This document shows, one piece after another, positions 8,090 to 14,406 of a DNA stretch of 27,561 nt. The stretch spans positions 1 through 27,561 of the forward strand of contig CAMOXP010000003.1 of the NCBI GenBank assembly GCA_946629205.1, written 5' to 3'. How positions within the stretch are numbered: the stretch's first letter is position 1; each line of letters opens with the position of its first letter. A program made the translations under genes and the position numbers. The notes under the pieces were generated by a model. The model saw only the letters and a program-made list of their open reading frames with translations, was not told where the DNA came from and did no database searches. The stretch comes from an uncultured Bacillota bacterium (GTDB lineage Bacteria; Bacillota; Clostridia; Peptostreptococcales; Anaerovoracaceae).

Positions 8090-8483
8090 ATTTTTTATGG
8101 CAATGAAGAACGTGCCAACAGTGACAGCTCAGGAACACAAGATCGTTATCCGGAACGGCAAGCCGTTCTACTACGATCCTCCGGAGCTCATGGCAGCCAG
8201 GCAGAAGCTGACAGACTGTCTGGCTGCACACCGACCTGAGAATTGGATCGGAGGTCCGATCGAACTGACGACGACATGGTGCTTCCACACGGAAGACTCT
8301 CGTCTCGATGGGACCCTTAAGATCACGAAGCCGGACACGGATAACCTCAACAAGCTCCTTAAGGACTGTATGACTCAGCTGGGCTTTTGGAACGATGACG
8401 CTCAGGTCTGCAGGGAGATCATCGAGAAGTACTGGGTGAAAACTTCGCCGTCCGGGATCTGGGTGAGGATAAGGCAGTTATGA
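8073..8483 (+). CDS. rusA: RusA-family Holliday junction resolvase
   Basis: I choose ATG 8073 (MKMKLEFFMAMKNVPT), 136 residues, over the longer upstream frame that lies inside the preceding gene. The RusA pattern is clear: K-P-D-T-D-N-L-N-K with D88 and D90, then W-N-D-D-A-Q-V with D108 and D109. These match the catalytic aspartates of RusA (D70, D72 and D91 in the E. coli enzyme; D90 to D109 has the same spacing as D72 to D91). The enzyme cuts four-way DNA junctions symmetrically and would resolve recombination intermediates before packaging. The stop overlaps the next start (TTATGA). Confidence 0.9.
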   Translation: MKMKLEFFMAMKNVPTVTAQEHKIVIRNGKPFYYDPPELMAARQKLTDCLAAHRPENWIGGPIELTTTWCFHTEDSRLDGTLKITKPDTDNLNKLLKDCMTQLGFWNDDAQVCREIIEKYWVKTSPSGIWVRIRQL

Positions 8484-8701
8484 GCATGATGCAGTATTTC
8501 AGGTTCTTCCAGGACCTGTGGAGATTCTTCCGGGATCACGCTGATCCGGTATCGGCCGACAGCTGGTGGCAACGTCTCGCTGATCAGGGCGACGCACTCG
8601 CTGATCAGTACGGCAATTCGCCCTTTGTGATCCGGATGGTCTCCGTGGCCGTCTGGGAGATAGACAGGATATACAGGAGAAAAACTAATGCGAATAATTG
8701 A
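8480..8701 (+). CDS. Hypothetical small phage protein, 73 residues
   Basis: It starts at ATG 8480, overlapping the RusA stop by four bases. The product is helical and aromatic at the start (MSMMQYFRFFQDLWRFFRDH), with a middle containing S-W-W-Q-R-L-A-D-Q and ending in a basic segment. There is no signal peptide and no clear membrane segment. I do not recognise the family. Tight packing with both neighbours supports its reality. Confidence 0.65.
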   Translation: MSMMQYFRFFQDLWRFFRDHADPVSADSWWQRLADQGDALADQYGNSPFVIRMVSVAVWEIDRIYRRKTNANN

Positions 8702-9014
8702 ATGTGACCGCTGCCATAAACGGTTCAACAAGGACGCAAAGAAGACCGGATACGTCAACCTGGACCAGCGGGATATTAAGACCGGCGAGTTGGACGGCAA
8801 TCGTGAATTCGATGACTGGGACATCTGCCCGGACTGCATGGAGAAGATCAGGGAGTTCGTGCGGAAGGTTTCGCCGAAGGCAGAGAAGCCGGAAGGAGAG
8901 AAACCGAAGGCGACGATCAAGAAGATGCCTGTCCAGGGAAAGACGATCACGAAGCCTGACTGGAGATCACAGGCTGCAGCGAACCGACGGCGAGGAAGTA
9001 CAAAGCGGAGGTAA
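8688..9014 (+). CDS. Putative zinc-ribbon protein, 108 residues
   Basis: It starts at ATG 8688 behind AGGAGAAAAACTA. The N-terminal half has two paired-cysteine knuckles, C-D-R-C at residues 6-9 and C-P-D-C near residues 47-50, separated by a charged segment, as in small zinc ribbons. The C-terminal half is Lys/Arg/Glu/Pro-rich and ends G-S-T-K-R-R, probably disordered and basic, which would suit nucleic-acid binding. Function is unknown. It overlaps the previous gene by 14 bases. Another frame at 8698-9024 is equally long but lacks sensible composition. Confidence 0.7.
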   Translation: MRIIECDRCHKRFNKDAKKTGYVNLDQRDIKTGELDGNREFDDWDICPDCMEKIREFVRKVSPKAEKPEGEKPKATIKKMPVQGKTITKPDWRSQAAANRRRGSTKRR

Positions 9015-9020
9015 CACCGA

Positions 9021-9242
9021 ATGAAGAGACAGAACCCGTTACAGAAAGCGTATCGGAGGATTGAGACAAATGTCGGGGACATGATCAGCAGATCTTCACT
9101 GCTTACGAAGTATGACAAGGAACACGAGGGTCCTCCGGGAAGAGCCAGAAATCTGATAGAAGAGGAGCCGCCAGTGCATACAGAAATCATCCACTGCAAT
9201 GACTGCGGGCACAGAGATGATCATGGATGCTGCAAATACTGA
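9021..9242 (+). CDS. Small Cys-rich phage protein, 73 residues
   Basis: It starts at ATG 9021, six bases after the previous stop, behind GCGGAGGTAACACCGA. The first two-thirds is charged with no clear domain. The C-terminus is compact and metal-ligand rich: H-C-N-D-C-G-H-R-D-D-H-G-C-C-K-Y, with four cysteines and several histidines that could hold one zinc ion. Many phage mini-proteins near the end of the early region carry such C-terminal zinc knots; no function is known to me. Confidence 0.7.
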   Translation: MKRQNPLQKAYRRIETNVGDMISRSSLLTKYDKEHEGPPGRARNLIEEEPPVHTEIIHCNDCGHRDDHGCCKY

Positions 9243-9254
9243 AGAGGTCTGGCG

Positions 9255-9338
9255 ATGAGCGAAATTCCAATTGCCACAGACGACTATGATTTTTGCAGCC
9301 ATGCGGAGAGGAGAAATGATGTATTTGTCGAGAGATGA
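9255..9338 (+). CDS. Possible 27-residue mini-protein
   Basis: A short frame starts at ATG 9255 behind GAAGAGGTCTGGCG and ends at TGA 9336. It encodes MSEIPIATDDYDF followed by C-S-H-A-E-R-R-N-D-V-F-V-E-R. The C-S-x-x-E-R-R pattern resembles small phage proteins I have seen with C-S-Y-G-E-R, and it fills an otherwise empty gap between genes. It overlaps the next gene by about 20 bases in another frame. Evidence is only a ribosome site, spacing and a weak resemblance, so it could be chance. Confidence 0.35.
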   Translation: MSEIPIATDDYDFCSHAERRNDVFVER

Positions 9339-9528
9339 AACAGATGCATTAAATATCAATCTGGACACAAATAGTAAAAGGCAATTCCTGCACTGTATAT
9401 GCAAGGCTAATGACTGCACATGTAGCCTATGCTCAATCAGGGATAAGTGTGAAGAGGTATGTATGCAGACACCGCCTAACGATTGTAGTGATTACCAGGT
9501 CCACAAACTATTTGAAAAAATAATCTAA
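9319..9528 (+). CDS. Cys-rich putative metal-binding protein, 69 residues
   Basis: The best start is ATG 9319, or the adjacent ATG 9316, behind GGAGAGGAGAA. The frame is open back to TTG 9271, but that start has no good ribosome site. The product has eight cysteines grouped as H-C-I-C, D-C-T-C, L-C, K-C, V-C and D-C, spaced like a small zinc- or iron-sulphur-binding knot. It is more AT-rich than the replication genes. I do not recognise a family. Confidence 0.6.
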   Translation: MYLSRDETDALNINLDTNSKRQFLHCICKANDCTCSLCSIRDKCEEVCMQTPPNDCSDYQVHKLFEKII

Positions 9529-9562
9529 AAAGCAACGTAAGAAAGGCGAGGGAGGTGACGGA

Positions 9563-9904
9563 ATGAGCATCGAGCAAGAGAAAATGATTGTTGAGTCACT
9601 GTCTAGTATTTACCCAATGCAGAAGTTTGAGGAAGATGCGATTGAGACTGTTCTTGACGCATTGCCTCGTTGGATTCCGTGCAGTGAGAGATTGCCCGAA
9701 ACACACGGTGCATATATAGTCTGCTACAGCGATTTCAGACATGGTATCTATTACGGACGAGTGATAGTAGTAGCGTGGTTTGACTTGGGAGATACATGGC
9801 TTAAATACAGGTACGCAGATAACGCAAGGACATTTCCACCCAAACTGCATCATGTCATTGCATGGATGCCCTTGCCCGAACCTTACAAGGGGGTGACTGA
9901 ATGA
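9563..9904 (+). CDS. DUF551 domain-containing protein
   Basis: It starts at ATG 9563 behind an excellent site, GGAGGTGACGG. The 113-residue protein has the two hallmarks of DUF551: W-I-P-C-S-E-R-L-P-E near residue 33 and V-I-A-W-M-P-L-P-E-P-Y near the C-terminus, with a beta-rich stretch between them. The family is widespread in phages and prophages and its function is unknown. The first 30 residues are a charged helix outside the domain. The stop overlaps the next gene's start by four bases. Confidence 0.85.
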   Translation: MSIEQEKMIVESLSSIYPMQKFEEDAIETVLDALPRWIPCSERLPETHGAYIVCYSDFRHGIYYGRVIVVAWFDLGDTWLKYRYADNARTFPPKLHHVIAWMPLPEPYKGVTE

Positions 9905-10014
9905 TTGACGTACTTATACCCCTGCTGGCCGGCGTGCTGATCGGCGCGAACTTTGGCTTTGTAATCGCAGGACTTTTTGGAGGGAACCATGATGAGGACT
10001 TGCCTGATCAATGA
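9901..10014 (+). CDS. Small membrane protein, possibly DUF3789-like, 37 residues
   Basis: ATG 9901 overlaps the DUF551 stop (AATGA) and follows AAGGGGGTGACTGA. The product is almost all one hydrophobic, Gly-rich segment (VLIPLLAGVLIGANFGFVI, continuing AGLFGG) with a short acidic tail H-D-E-D-L-P-D-Q. Size and Gly-rich membrane pattern resemble the tiny DUF3789 phage proteins, but the match is by impression only. It overlaps the next gene by 23 bases. Confidence 0.55.
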   Translation: MIDVLIPLLAGVLIGANFGFVIAGLFGGNHDEDLPDQ

Positions 10015-10183
10015 CTGTACCGGCTTCGTGGCACCGGCGCCCTGCTGCCTGGACTGCAGCGAGCGTGATGCATGTCCTGACCGGTGCCCGAAGACAGAAA
10101 CAATTTATTGCGTAGGAGTGATTGAGGATGACGACAGTAAAAAGCTGGCTGCACCGATACAGAGAAGCATGGGAAGAGGCTGA
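9992..10183 (+). CDS. Cys-rich mini-protein, 63 residues
   Basis: The likely start is ATG 9992 (ATG 9989 is possible), seven bases after GGAGGG. Ten of the first 45 or so residues are cysteines or next to cysteine pairs: C-L-I-N-D-C, P-C-C-L-D-C, A-C-P-D-R-C, Y-C. This pattern suggests a zinc knot. Its tail from about residue 46 overlaps the next gene by 56 bases and is probably less constrained. Function unknown. Confidence 0.6.
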   Translation: MRTCLINDCTGFVAPAPCCLDCSERDACPDRCPKTETIYCVGVIEDDDSKKLAAPIQRSMGRG

Positions 10184-10559
10184 GGACATAGAACAAAGAA
10201 TTACACAGACACGCCTCAAGTATTCTCGGCCGTCTGCCATCTCGTATAGCGACATGCCAAAAGCACATAATCAGACGGATCTGTCAGATTATGCAGTGGA
10301 GATGGAAAGATACGAGAACATGCTGATTGAAAAATACAAGCAGTGCATAGGTATCGAGGTAGAGATCTACCAGATGATTGACAAGGTATCGGCGATCAAT
10401 GAGCGAAAGGTTCTTCGTGGTCTCTATATCGACGGAAAGAAATGGCAGGATATAGCCGATGATGTTCCGTGTGTGCTTAGGAACGTCTATCGCATACATG
10501 GGCGAGCACTACAACATCTTCGAGAGATTTTGATCAAAGAAGGATATGATATCCGATAA
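10128..10559 (+). CDS. DUF1492/ArpU-like late transcription regulator
   Basis: I choose ATG 10128 (MTTVKSWLHRYREAW), ten bases after TAGGAG, over the TTG six bases upstream. The 143-residue protein is helical; its N-terminal two-thirds holds an E/R/Y-rich coiled region, and residues about 100-135 (L-R-G-L-Y-I-D-G-K-K-W-Q-D-I-A, then N-V-Y-R-I-H-G-R-A-L) resemble the sigma-70 region 4-like helix-turn-helix of DUF1492, RinA and ArpU regulators. In Gram-positive phages such proteins sit directly before the small terminase and switch on the late operon. Its position here is exactly that, and palindromes follow in the next 70 bases. Confidence 0.75.
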   Translation: MTTVKSWLHRYREAWEEAEDIEQRITQTRLKYSRPSAISYSDMPKAHNQTDLSDYAVEMERYENMLIEKYKQCIGIEVEIYQMIDKVSAINERKVLRGLYIDGKKWQDIADDVPCVLRNVYRIHGRALQHLREILIKEGYDIR

Positions 10560-10576
10560 ACATGTCATTGTATGTC

Positions 10577-10608
10577 ACTATACCAGCTTGATATAGTTAA
10601 CATGTTAA
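10577..10608. promoter_or_regulatory. Palindromes, possible operator for the late regulator
   Basis: Just after the regulator stop there is an inverted repeat ACTATA (10577-10582) / TATAGT (10592-10597) with a 9-base loop, abutting the perfect 12-base palindrome TTAACATGTTAA (10597-10608). A second GTTAAC lies at 10625-10630. Such symmetric AT-rich sites between an activator gene and the terminase gene could be its binding site; this is inference from position. Confidence 0.4.
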
Positions 10609-10616
10609 AATCTAAA
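10588..10616 (+). promoter_or_regulatory. Weak sigma-70-like promoter candidate for late genes
   Basis: TTGATA (10588-10593) is separated by 17 bases from TCTAAA (10611-10616), a poor -10 box. A weak core promoter next to palindromes fits an activator-dependent late promoter, but chance resemblance is quite possible. Confidence 0.25.
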
Positions 10617-10633
10617 ATGAATTGGTTAACAGG

Positions 10634-10691
10634 GCGTCGTACTTTCGCAGGTACGGCGCTCTATTAGCGCACGTCGATAGCGCTCTATAAG
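10634..10691. repeat. Hairpin and spaced 12-bp repeats before terminase
   Basis: A 9-bp stem GCGTCGTAC (10634-10642) / GTACGGCGC (10651-10659, one G-T pair) is followed by a 5-bp stem GCGCT/AGCGC (10656-10670). The 12-mer GCGCTCTATTAG (10656) recurs with one change as GCGCTCTATAAG (10680), 24 bases apart. These could be terminase recognition (cos/pac) elements or RNA hairpins. Confidence 0.45.
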
Positions 10692-10701
10692 CCATGACGC
10701 C

Positions 10702-10732
10702 GCGGGTCCTTACACGGGCCCGCAGTTCTTTT
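10702..10732 (+). terminator. Probable intrinsic terminator or RNA hairpin upstream of terS
   Basis: GCGGGTCC (10702-10709) and GGGCCCGC (10716-10723) form an 8-bp stem with one G-T pair and a 6-base loop, followed by the T-rich tract TTCTTTT (10726-10732). This could end early transcription before the late genes. The interrupted T-run makes it weaker than the terminators further on. Confidence 0.5.
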
Positions 10733-10761
10733 CAAAACGACGAATAGCGAGGTGATGGCTG

Positions 10762-11655
10762 ATGCCGAGGGCACGGAGTCCGGAGCGAGATCTCGCGTAT
10801 CAGCTGTGGCTCGATTCCGGTAAGAAGAAAAAACTGAAAGACATTGCTGAAGAATTAGGAGTTCCTGAGGGAAAGGTTCGGAAGTGGAAAAGTCTGGATA
10901 ATTGGGAAGGGAACGTTCCAATACAGAGGAAAGGGAACGTTCCAAAACGAGAGGTTCATAAATCTGCGAAAAGGTTAGCAGAGAATCAGGAGCTGACTGA
11001 TCAACAAAAGCTGTTTTGCATCTACTTTTCCAAGACGTTCAATGCTACATCAGCTTATCAGAAGGCATACGGATGCTCTTATGCAGCGGCACTGACTAAT
11101 GGCCCGAGGATGCTCAGAAATGCTCGGATTGCGACTGAAATTCGGCGCCTCAAGCAGGAGCGATACGCGCAGGCTCTTCTAAGCCCCGAAGATATATTCC
11201 AGAAATACATGGATATAGCCTTTGCTGACATGGGGGATTATCTGAGCTGGGGGCAGGAGGAGGAGCCGGTTATCGCTCAATTCGGTCCTGTACAGATTCC
11301 GAATCCGGAGACCGGAGAGAAAGAAACCCTCATGCAGAACGTAAATGTGGTACGGCTGAAGGAATCTCGCGATGTCGACACGACACTGATCGGAGAAGTC
11401 AAGCAGGGGCGCGACGGGGTGACAGTCAAGCTTCCGGACCGCATGAAGGCTTTAGAGTGGCTAGCTGATCACATGGATATGGCTACTCCCGAGCAGAAAG
11501 CAAAGACAGAAAAGCTGAGAGCCGAGACGGAGCGGATCCGCAGGAGCAGTGATCCTGATCAGGACGACGGAGTGGAGATCATAAACGATGCACCGAGACA
11601 GGAAAACGGTCAGGATCTCGGACATTGTGATTCCGAAGTACCTGGCGATATTTAA
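10762..11655 (+). CDS. terS: Terminase small subunit
   Basis: It starts at ATG 10762 behind GCGAGGTGATGGCTG. The 297-residue protein opens with a helix-turn-helix (D-I-A-E-E-L-G-V-P-E-G-K-V-R-K-W near residues 28-43) as in PBSX/SPP1-like small terminases. The Terminase_2-type core follows: L-T-D-Q-Q-K-L-F-C-I-Y-F, N-A-T-S-A-Y-Q-K-A-Y-G, A-R-I-A-T-E-I. A further ~150 residues form the oligomerisation and large-subunit contact region, ending with a disordered acidic tail. It recognises the packaging site on phage DNA. The last 68 bases overlap the large subunit gene in another frame, which is long even for phages. Confidence 0.9.
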   Translation: MPRARSPERDLAYQLWLDSGKKKKLKDIAEELGVPEGKVRKWKSLDNWEGNVPIQRKGNVPKREVHKSAKRLAENQELTDQQKLFCIYFSKTFNATSAYQKAYGCSYAAALTNGPRMLRNARIATEIRRLKQERYAQALLSPEDIFQKYMDIAFADMGDYLSWGQEEEPVIAQFGPVQIPNPETGEKETLMQNVNVVRLKESRDVDTTLIGEVKQGRDGVTVKLPDRMKALEWLADHMDMATPEQKAKTEKLRAETERIRRSSDPDQDDGVEIINDAPRQENGQDLGHCDSEVPGDI

Positions 11656-12952
11656 TGACCGCAAATATAAACACATAATCCTGAGCTCCGGAAGAGCCGG
11701 CACGAAGTCTTCCTTCGCGGCGATCCGCGGCGACTATCAGCTGATCAGCCCGGAAAAGGGCTCCGTGGTCGTCCTCAGAAAGCACCACAACAAGCTGCGC
11801 AAGACTGTGTACAAGGAGATGCTGCGCGGGATTAACCGCCTGCAGATTCCGAAGAACCGGTTCGATATTACGGTCAGCCCGATGGAGATCAGGTACAAGC
11901 GGACTGGTAACACGATGTACTTCGCAGGATCTGACGGCATAGACGACACGAAGGGTATCATCGACGAGGACAGGCCGATCAAGCTGGTCATCCTGGACGA
12001 GCTGACGGAGTTCTTCGAGGATGGAGAGGGAGCCGACGAGATACAGAATATCGAGGCTACCTTCGTAAGAGGCAACACCGGCGGGTTCCAGATGCTGTAC
12101 CTGTACAACCCACCGAAGAACCCGAACGCGCCGATCAACAAGTGGTGCAGGGAGATGGAGAAGCGCCCGGACGTCCTGCACATCCATGTGGATTACAGGG
12201 ATGTTCCTGCTGAGTGGCTGGGGCCTGACCTGCTCGCATCAGCTGAGGCTCTGAAGGCAGCAGACGAGCGGCAGTACCGCTGGGTGTGGCTCGGGATCCC
12301 TGTAGGTGTTGATGAGGTCATCTACTACATGTTCTCTGACCGGCACAGAAAAAAGCCGGCAGAGGACCAGAAATACCCGATTATCGGCATCGGAGTCGAC
12401 TACGGCCAGCAGAACGCTACAACCTTCCAGGCGTTCGGGCTGGACGATTACAAGCACCGGCTTGACGGCCTTGCTGAGTATTACCACAGCGGCCGCGAGA
12501 CCGGCAAACAGAGGAGCCCTTCGGAATATGCGAAGGACTTCATAGATCTGTGCACGGCGCTTGATCAGCTGTACACACCGGGGCCCAGCACGCACTGCAC
12601 GTTTTATGTGTTCATTGACCCAAGTGCGCAGGGCCTCAAGGAAGAGATCAAGCGCCTGCTCCCGGGCGTACCGTTCAACGTGATCATGAGGGATGCTAAG
12701 AACGATGTGAAGCTGGGAATCAGCAGGGTGCAGAAGCTCCTGACTTACGACATGATAAGCCTGAGCCCGCTGCAGGAGAACGCGATCGACGAGTTCGGAA
12801 CTTACGAGTACGATAAGAAGAGCATTGAGAGGGGAAAAGAAGAGCCGGTCAAGATGGATGATCACGCCATGGATGCGATCCGTTATCTGGTGATTGGTAT
12901 GTGGAAGCACCTGAAGCACTGGCTCCCGGAGGCAGAGGACGAGAGAGAATGA
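11588..12952 (+). CDS. terL: Terminase large subunit, PBSX type
   Basis: The 454-residue protein has both terminase parts. The ATPase shows a Walker A variant G-R-A-G-T-K-S-S at residues 35-42 and Walker B L-V-I-L-D-E with D137-E138. The nuclease shows three acidic sites: G-V-D-Y-G around D271, F-I-D-P-S around D344 and D-D-H-A-M-D at 424-429. Length and motif spacing match PBSX XtmB-like proteins. It drives DNA into the prohead and cuts the concatemer. ATG 11588 lies 11 bases after GGAG inside the end of terS, so expression is probably coupled. The stop overlaps the portal start by four bases. Confidence 0.95.
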   Translation: MHRDRKTVRISDIVIPKYLAIFNDRKYKHIILSSGRAGTKSSFAAIRGDYQLISPEKGSVVVLRKHHNKLRKTVYKEMLRGINRLQIPKNRFDITVSPMEIRYKRTGNTMYFAGSDGIDDTKGIIDEDRPIKLVILDELTEFFEDGEGADEIQNIEATFVRGNTGGFQMLYLYNPPKNPNAPINKWCREMEKRPDVLHIHVDYRDVPAEWLGPDLLASAEALKAADERQYRWVWLGIPVGVDEVIYYMFSDRHRKKPAEDQKYPIIGIGVDYGQQNATTFQAFGLDDYKHRLDGLAEYYHSGRETGKQRSPSEYAKDFIDLCTALDQLYTPGPSTHCTFYVFIDPSAQGLKEEIKRLLPGVPFNVIMRDAKNDVKLGISRVQKLLTYDMISLSPLQENAIDEFGTYEYDKKSIERGKEEPVKMDDHAMDAIRYLVIGMWKHLKHWLPEAEDERE

Positions 12953-14406
12953 ATATTTTTGAGTATTTCAAGAAAAACGGGATCGATACTGTCGACCCGT
13001 CTTTTTATACATTCATAAAGATGTGGGATTCCTGGTACAGATCCAACGTCGCGAAGTTCCACACCTACCGCGTGTATAACGGTTCCGGATATACCCGCTG
13101 CCGGCGCCACAGCCTCGGAGGGGCCAAGCTTGTCTGTGAGGATATGGCGAACCTCCTGATGAATGAGCGTGTGAAGTTCACGATCGGCATTCCAAACGAA
13201 GAGACCGGGAAGATAGATGACAGCGTTGCGAATTCAACCTATGACTTCGTGAAGCTCGTTCTTAACAATGCCCGTTGGTGGAAGCTCGGCAACGAGTACC
13301 AGGAGAGGAAAGCGGCTCTCGGAACAGTGGCCTACGTGCCGTACCTTGACAATGCTGTGGTCGATGAAGAGGGGAGCATCCTCAGCGGAGACGTCAAGAT
13401 CGCGTATTTCACAGCCCCGAATATCTACCCGATCACATGGGAGAACGGCTATGTGAGCGAGGCGGCCTTCGTGTCGATCAAGACATACCGGCGCAAGAAA
13501 TACGCGCACATCCAGTTCCACATGCTCGAGAACGGGCAGTATGTGATCAAGAATAGCGTGGTGGAGTGCACGAACGGCTCCGGATCAGAGATACCGTCCG
13601 AAAGGTGGGGAGACATTCCCACGTTCGCCACACTGGCGCCCAGAGTCGAGACAGGATCCGACAAGCCACAGTTCGTGATCGATACACTGAACATCGTCAA
13701 CAACATCGACAAGAGCGAGACAGACGACGGTAACCCGATGGGCATTTCCCTGTTCGCGAACGCGATCGACGTGCTCCGGAGCCTTGACCTTAAGTATGAT
13801 TCATACGCACAGGAATTCAGCCTCGGACGAAAGCGCATCTTTGTGGCTCCTGAAATGCTGAACAATAATGTGTTCGATGAAAACGACACGGTCTTCTACA
13901 TCCTGCCTGAGGACTTCCGGGAAGACGGCGGCGAGAGGGGCATGATCCACGAGGTCAACATGGAACTGAGGATCGAAGAGCACAGCAAGGGGATCAACGA
14001 CGACCTCAACTACCTGTCCAAGAAGTGCGGCTTCGGTACCCAGAGATACCGCTTCGATACCTCCGGGATCACAACGGCCACGCAGGTGATCAGCGAGAAC
14101 AGCGACATGTACCGGACACTGGTGAAGCACGAGCTTGTCCTGGACGATACCCTTAAGCAGCTCTTCAGGGTGATCATCCGGCTGGGCATTGCGGCGCGCG
14201 TCCCAAACCTTTCCGAAGACGTGGAGATCCGGATTGATTTTGACGACTCCATCATCGAGGACAAGAAAGCCGAGCGTGACCAGGACAGGCAGGACGTCTC
14301 GATGGGAGTCATGGGGCTGGCTGAGTACCGCGCGAAGTGGTACGGCGAGACCGAAGAGACCGCTGCCGGCAGGATCCCTGAACAGACTGGAGGAGTGATG
14401 CCTTAA
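12949..14406 (+). CDS. Portal protein, SPP1 gp6-like
   Basis: I choose ATG 12949, overlapping the terL stop (AATGA) behind GACGAGAGAG; the GTG at 12901 is inside terL and less likely. The 485-residue protein begins MNIFEYFKKNGI and has portal features: W-Y-R-S-N-V-A-K-F-H-T-Y near residues 29-40, A-K-L-V-C-E-D-M-A-N-L-L, a central beta-rich wing, then long helices, S-G-I-T-T-A-T-Q-V-I-S-E-N-S, and a C-terminal E-E-T-A tail. Portals form the dodecameric ring at one vertex through which DNA enters and leaves. The stop overlaps the minor capsid start. Confidence 0.9.
   Translation: MNIFEYFKKNGIDTVDPSFYTFIKMWDSWYRSNVAKFHTYRVYNGSGYTRCRRHSLGGAKLVCEDMANLLMNERVKFTIGIPNEETGKIDDSVANSTYDFVKLVLNNARWWKLGNEYQERKAALGTVAYVPYLDNAVVDEEGSILSGDVKIAYFTAPNIYPITWENGYVSEAAFVSIKTYRRKKYAHIQFHMLENGQYVIKNSVVECTNGSGSEIPSERWGDIPTFATLAPRVETGSDKPQFVIDTLNIVNNIDKSETDDGNPMGISLFANAIDVLRSLDLKYDSYAQEFSLGRKRIFVAPEMLNNNVFDENDTVFYILPEDFREDGGERGMIHEVNMELRIEEHSKGINDDLNYLSKKCGFGTQRYRFDTSGITTATQVISENSDMYRTLVKHELVLDDTLKQLFRVIIRLGIAARVPNLSEDVEIRIDFDDSIIEDKKAERDQDRQDVSMGVMGLAEYRAKWYGETEETAAGRIPEQTGGVMP

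Noticed and set aside
8698..9024. Alternative plus-strand frame of 108 residues over the zinc-ribbon gene
   Set aside because: It is Arg/Ser/Thr-rich without motifs, whereas the 8688-9014 frame has paired cysteines and a ribosome site.
12239..12919. Long minus-strand frame (226 residues) opposite terL
   Set aside because: It is a mirror of codon bias in a well-supported G+C-rich gene; no minus-strand ribosome site or domain is seen.
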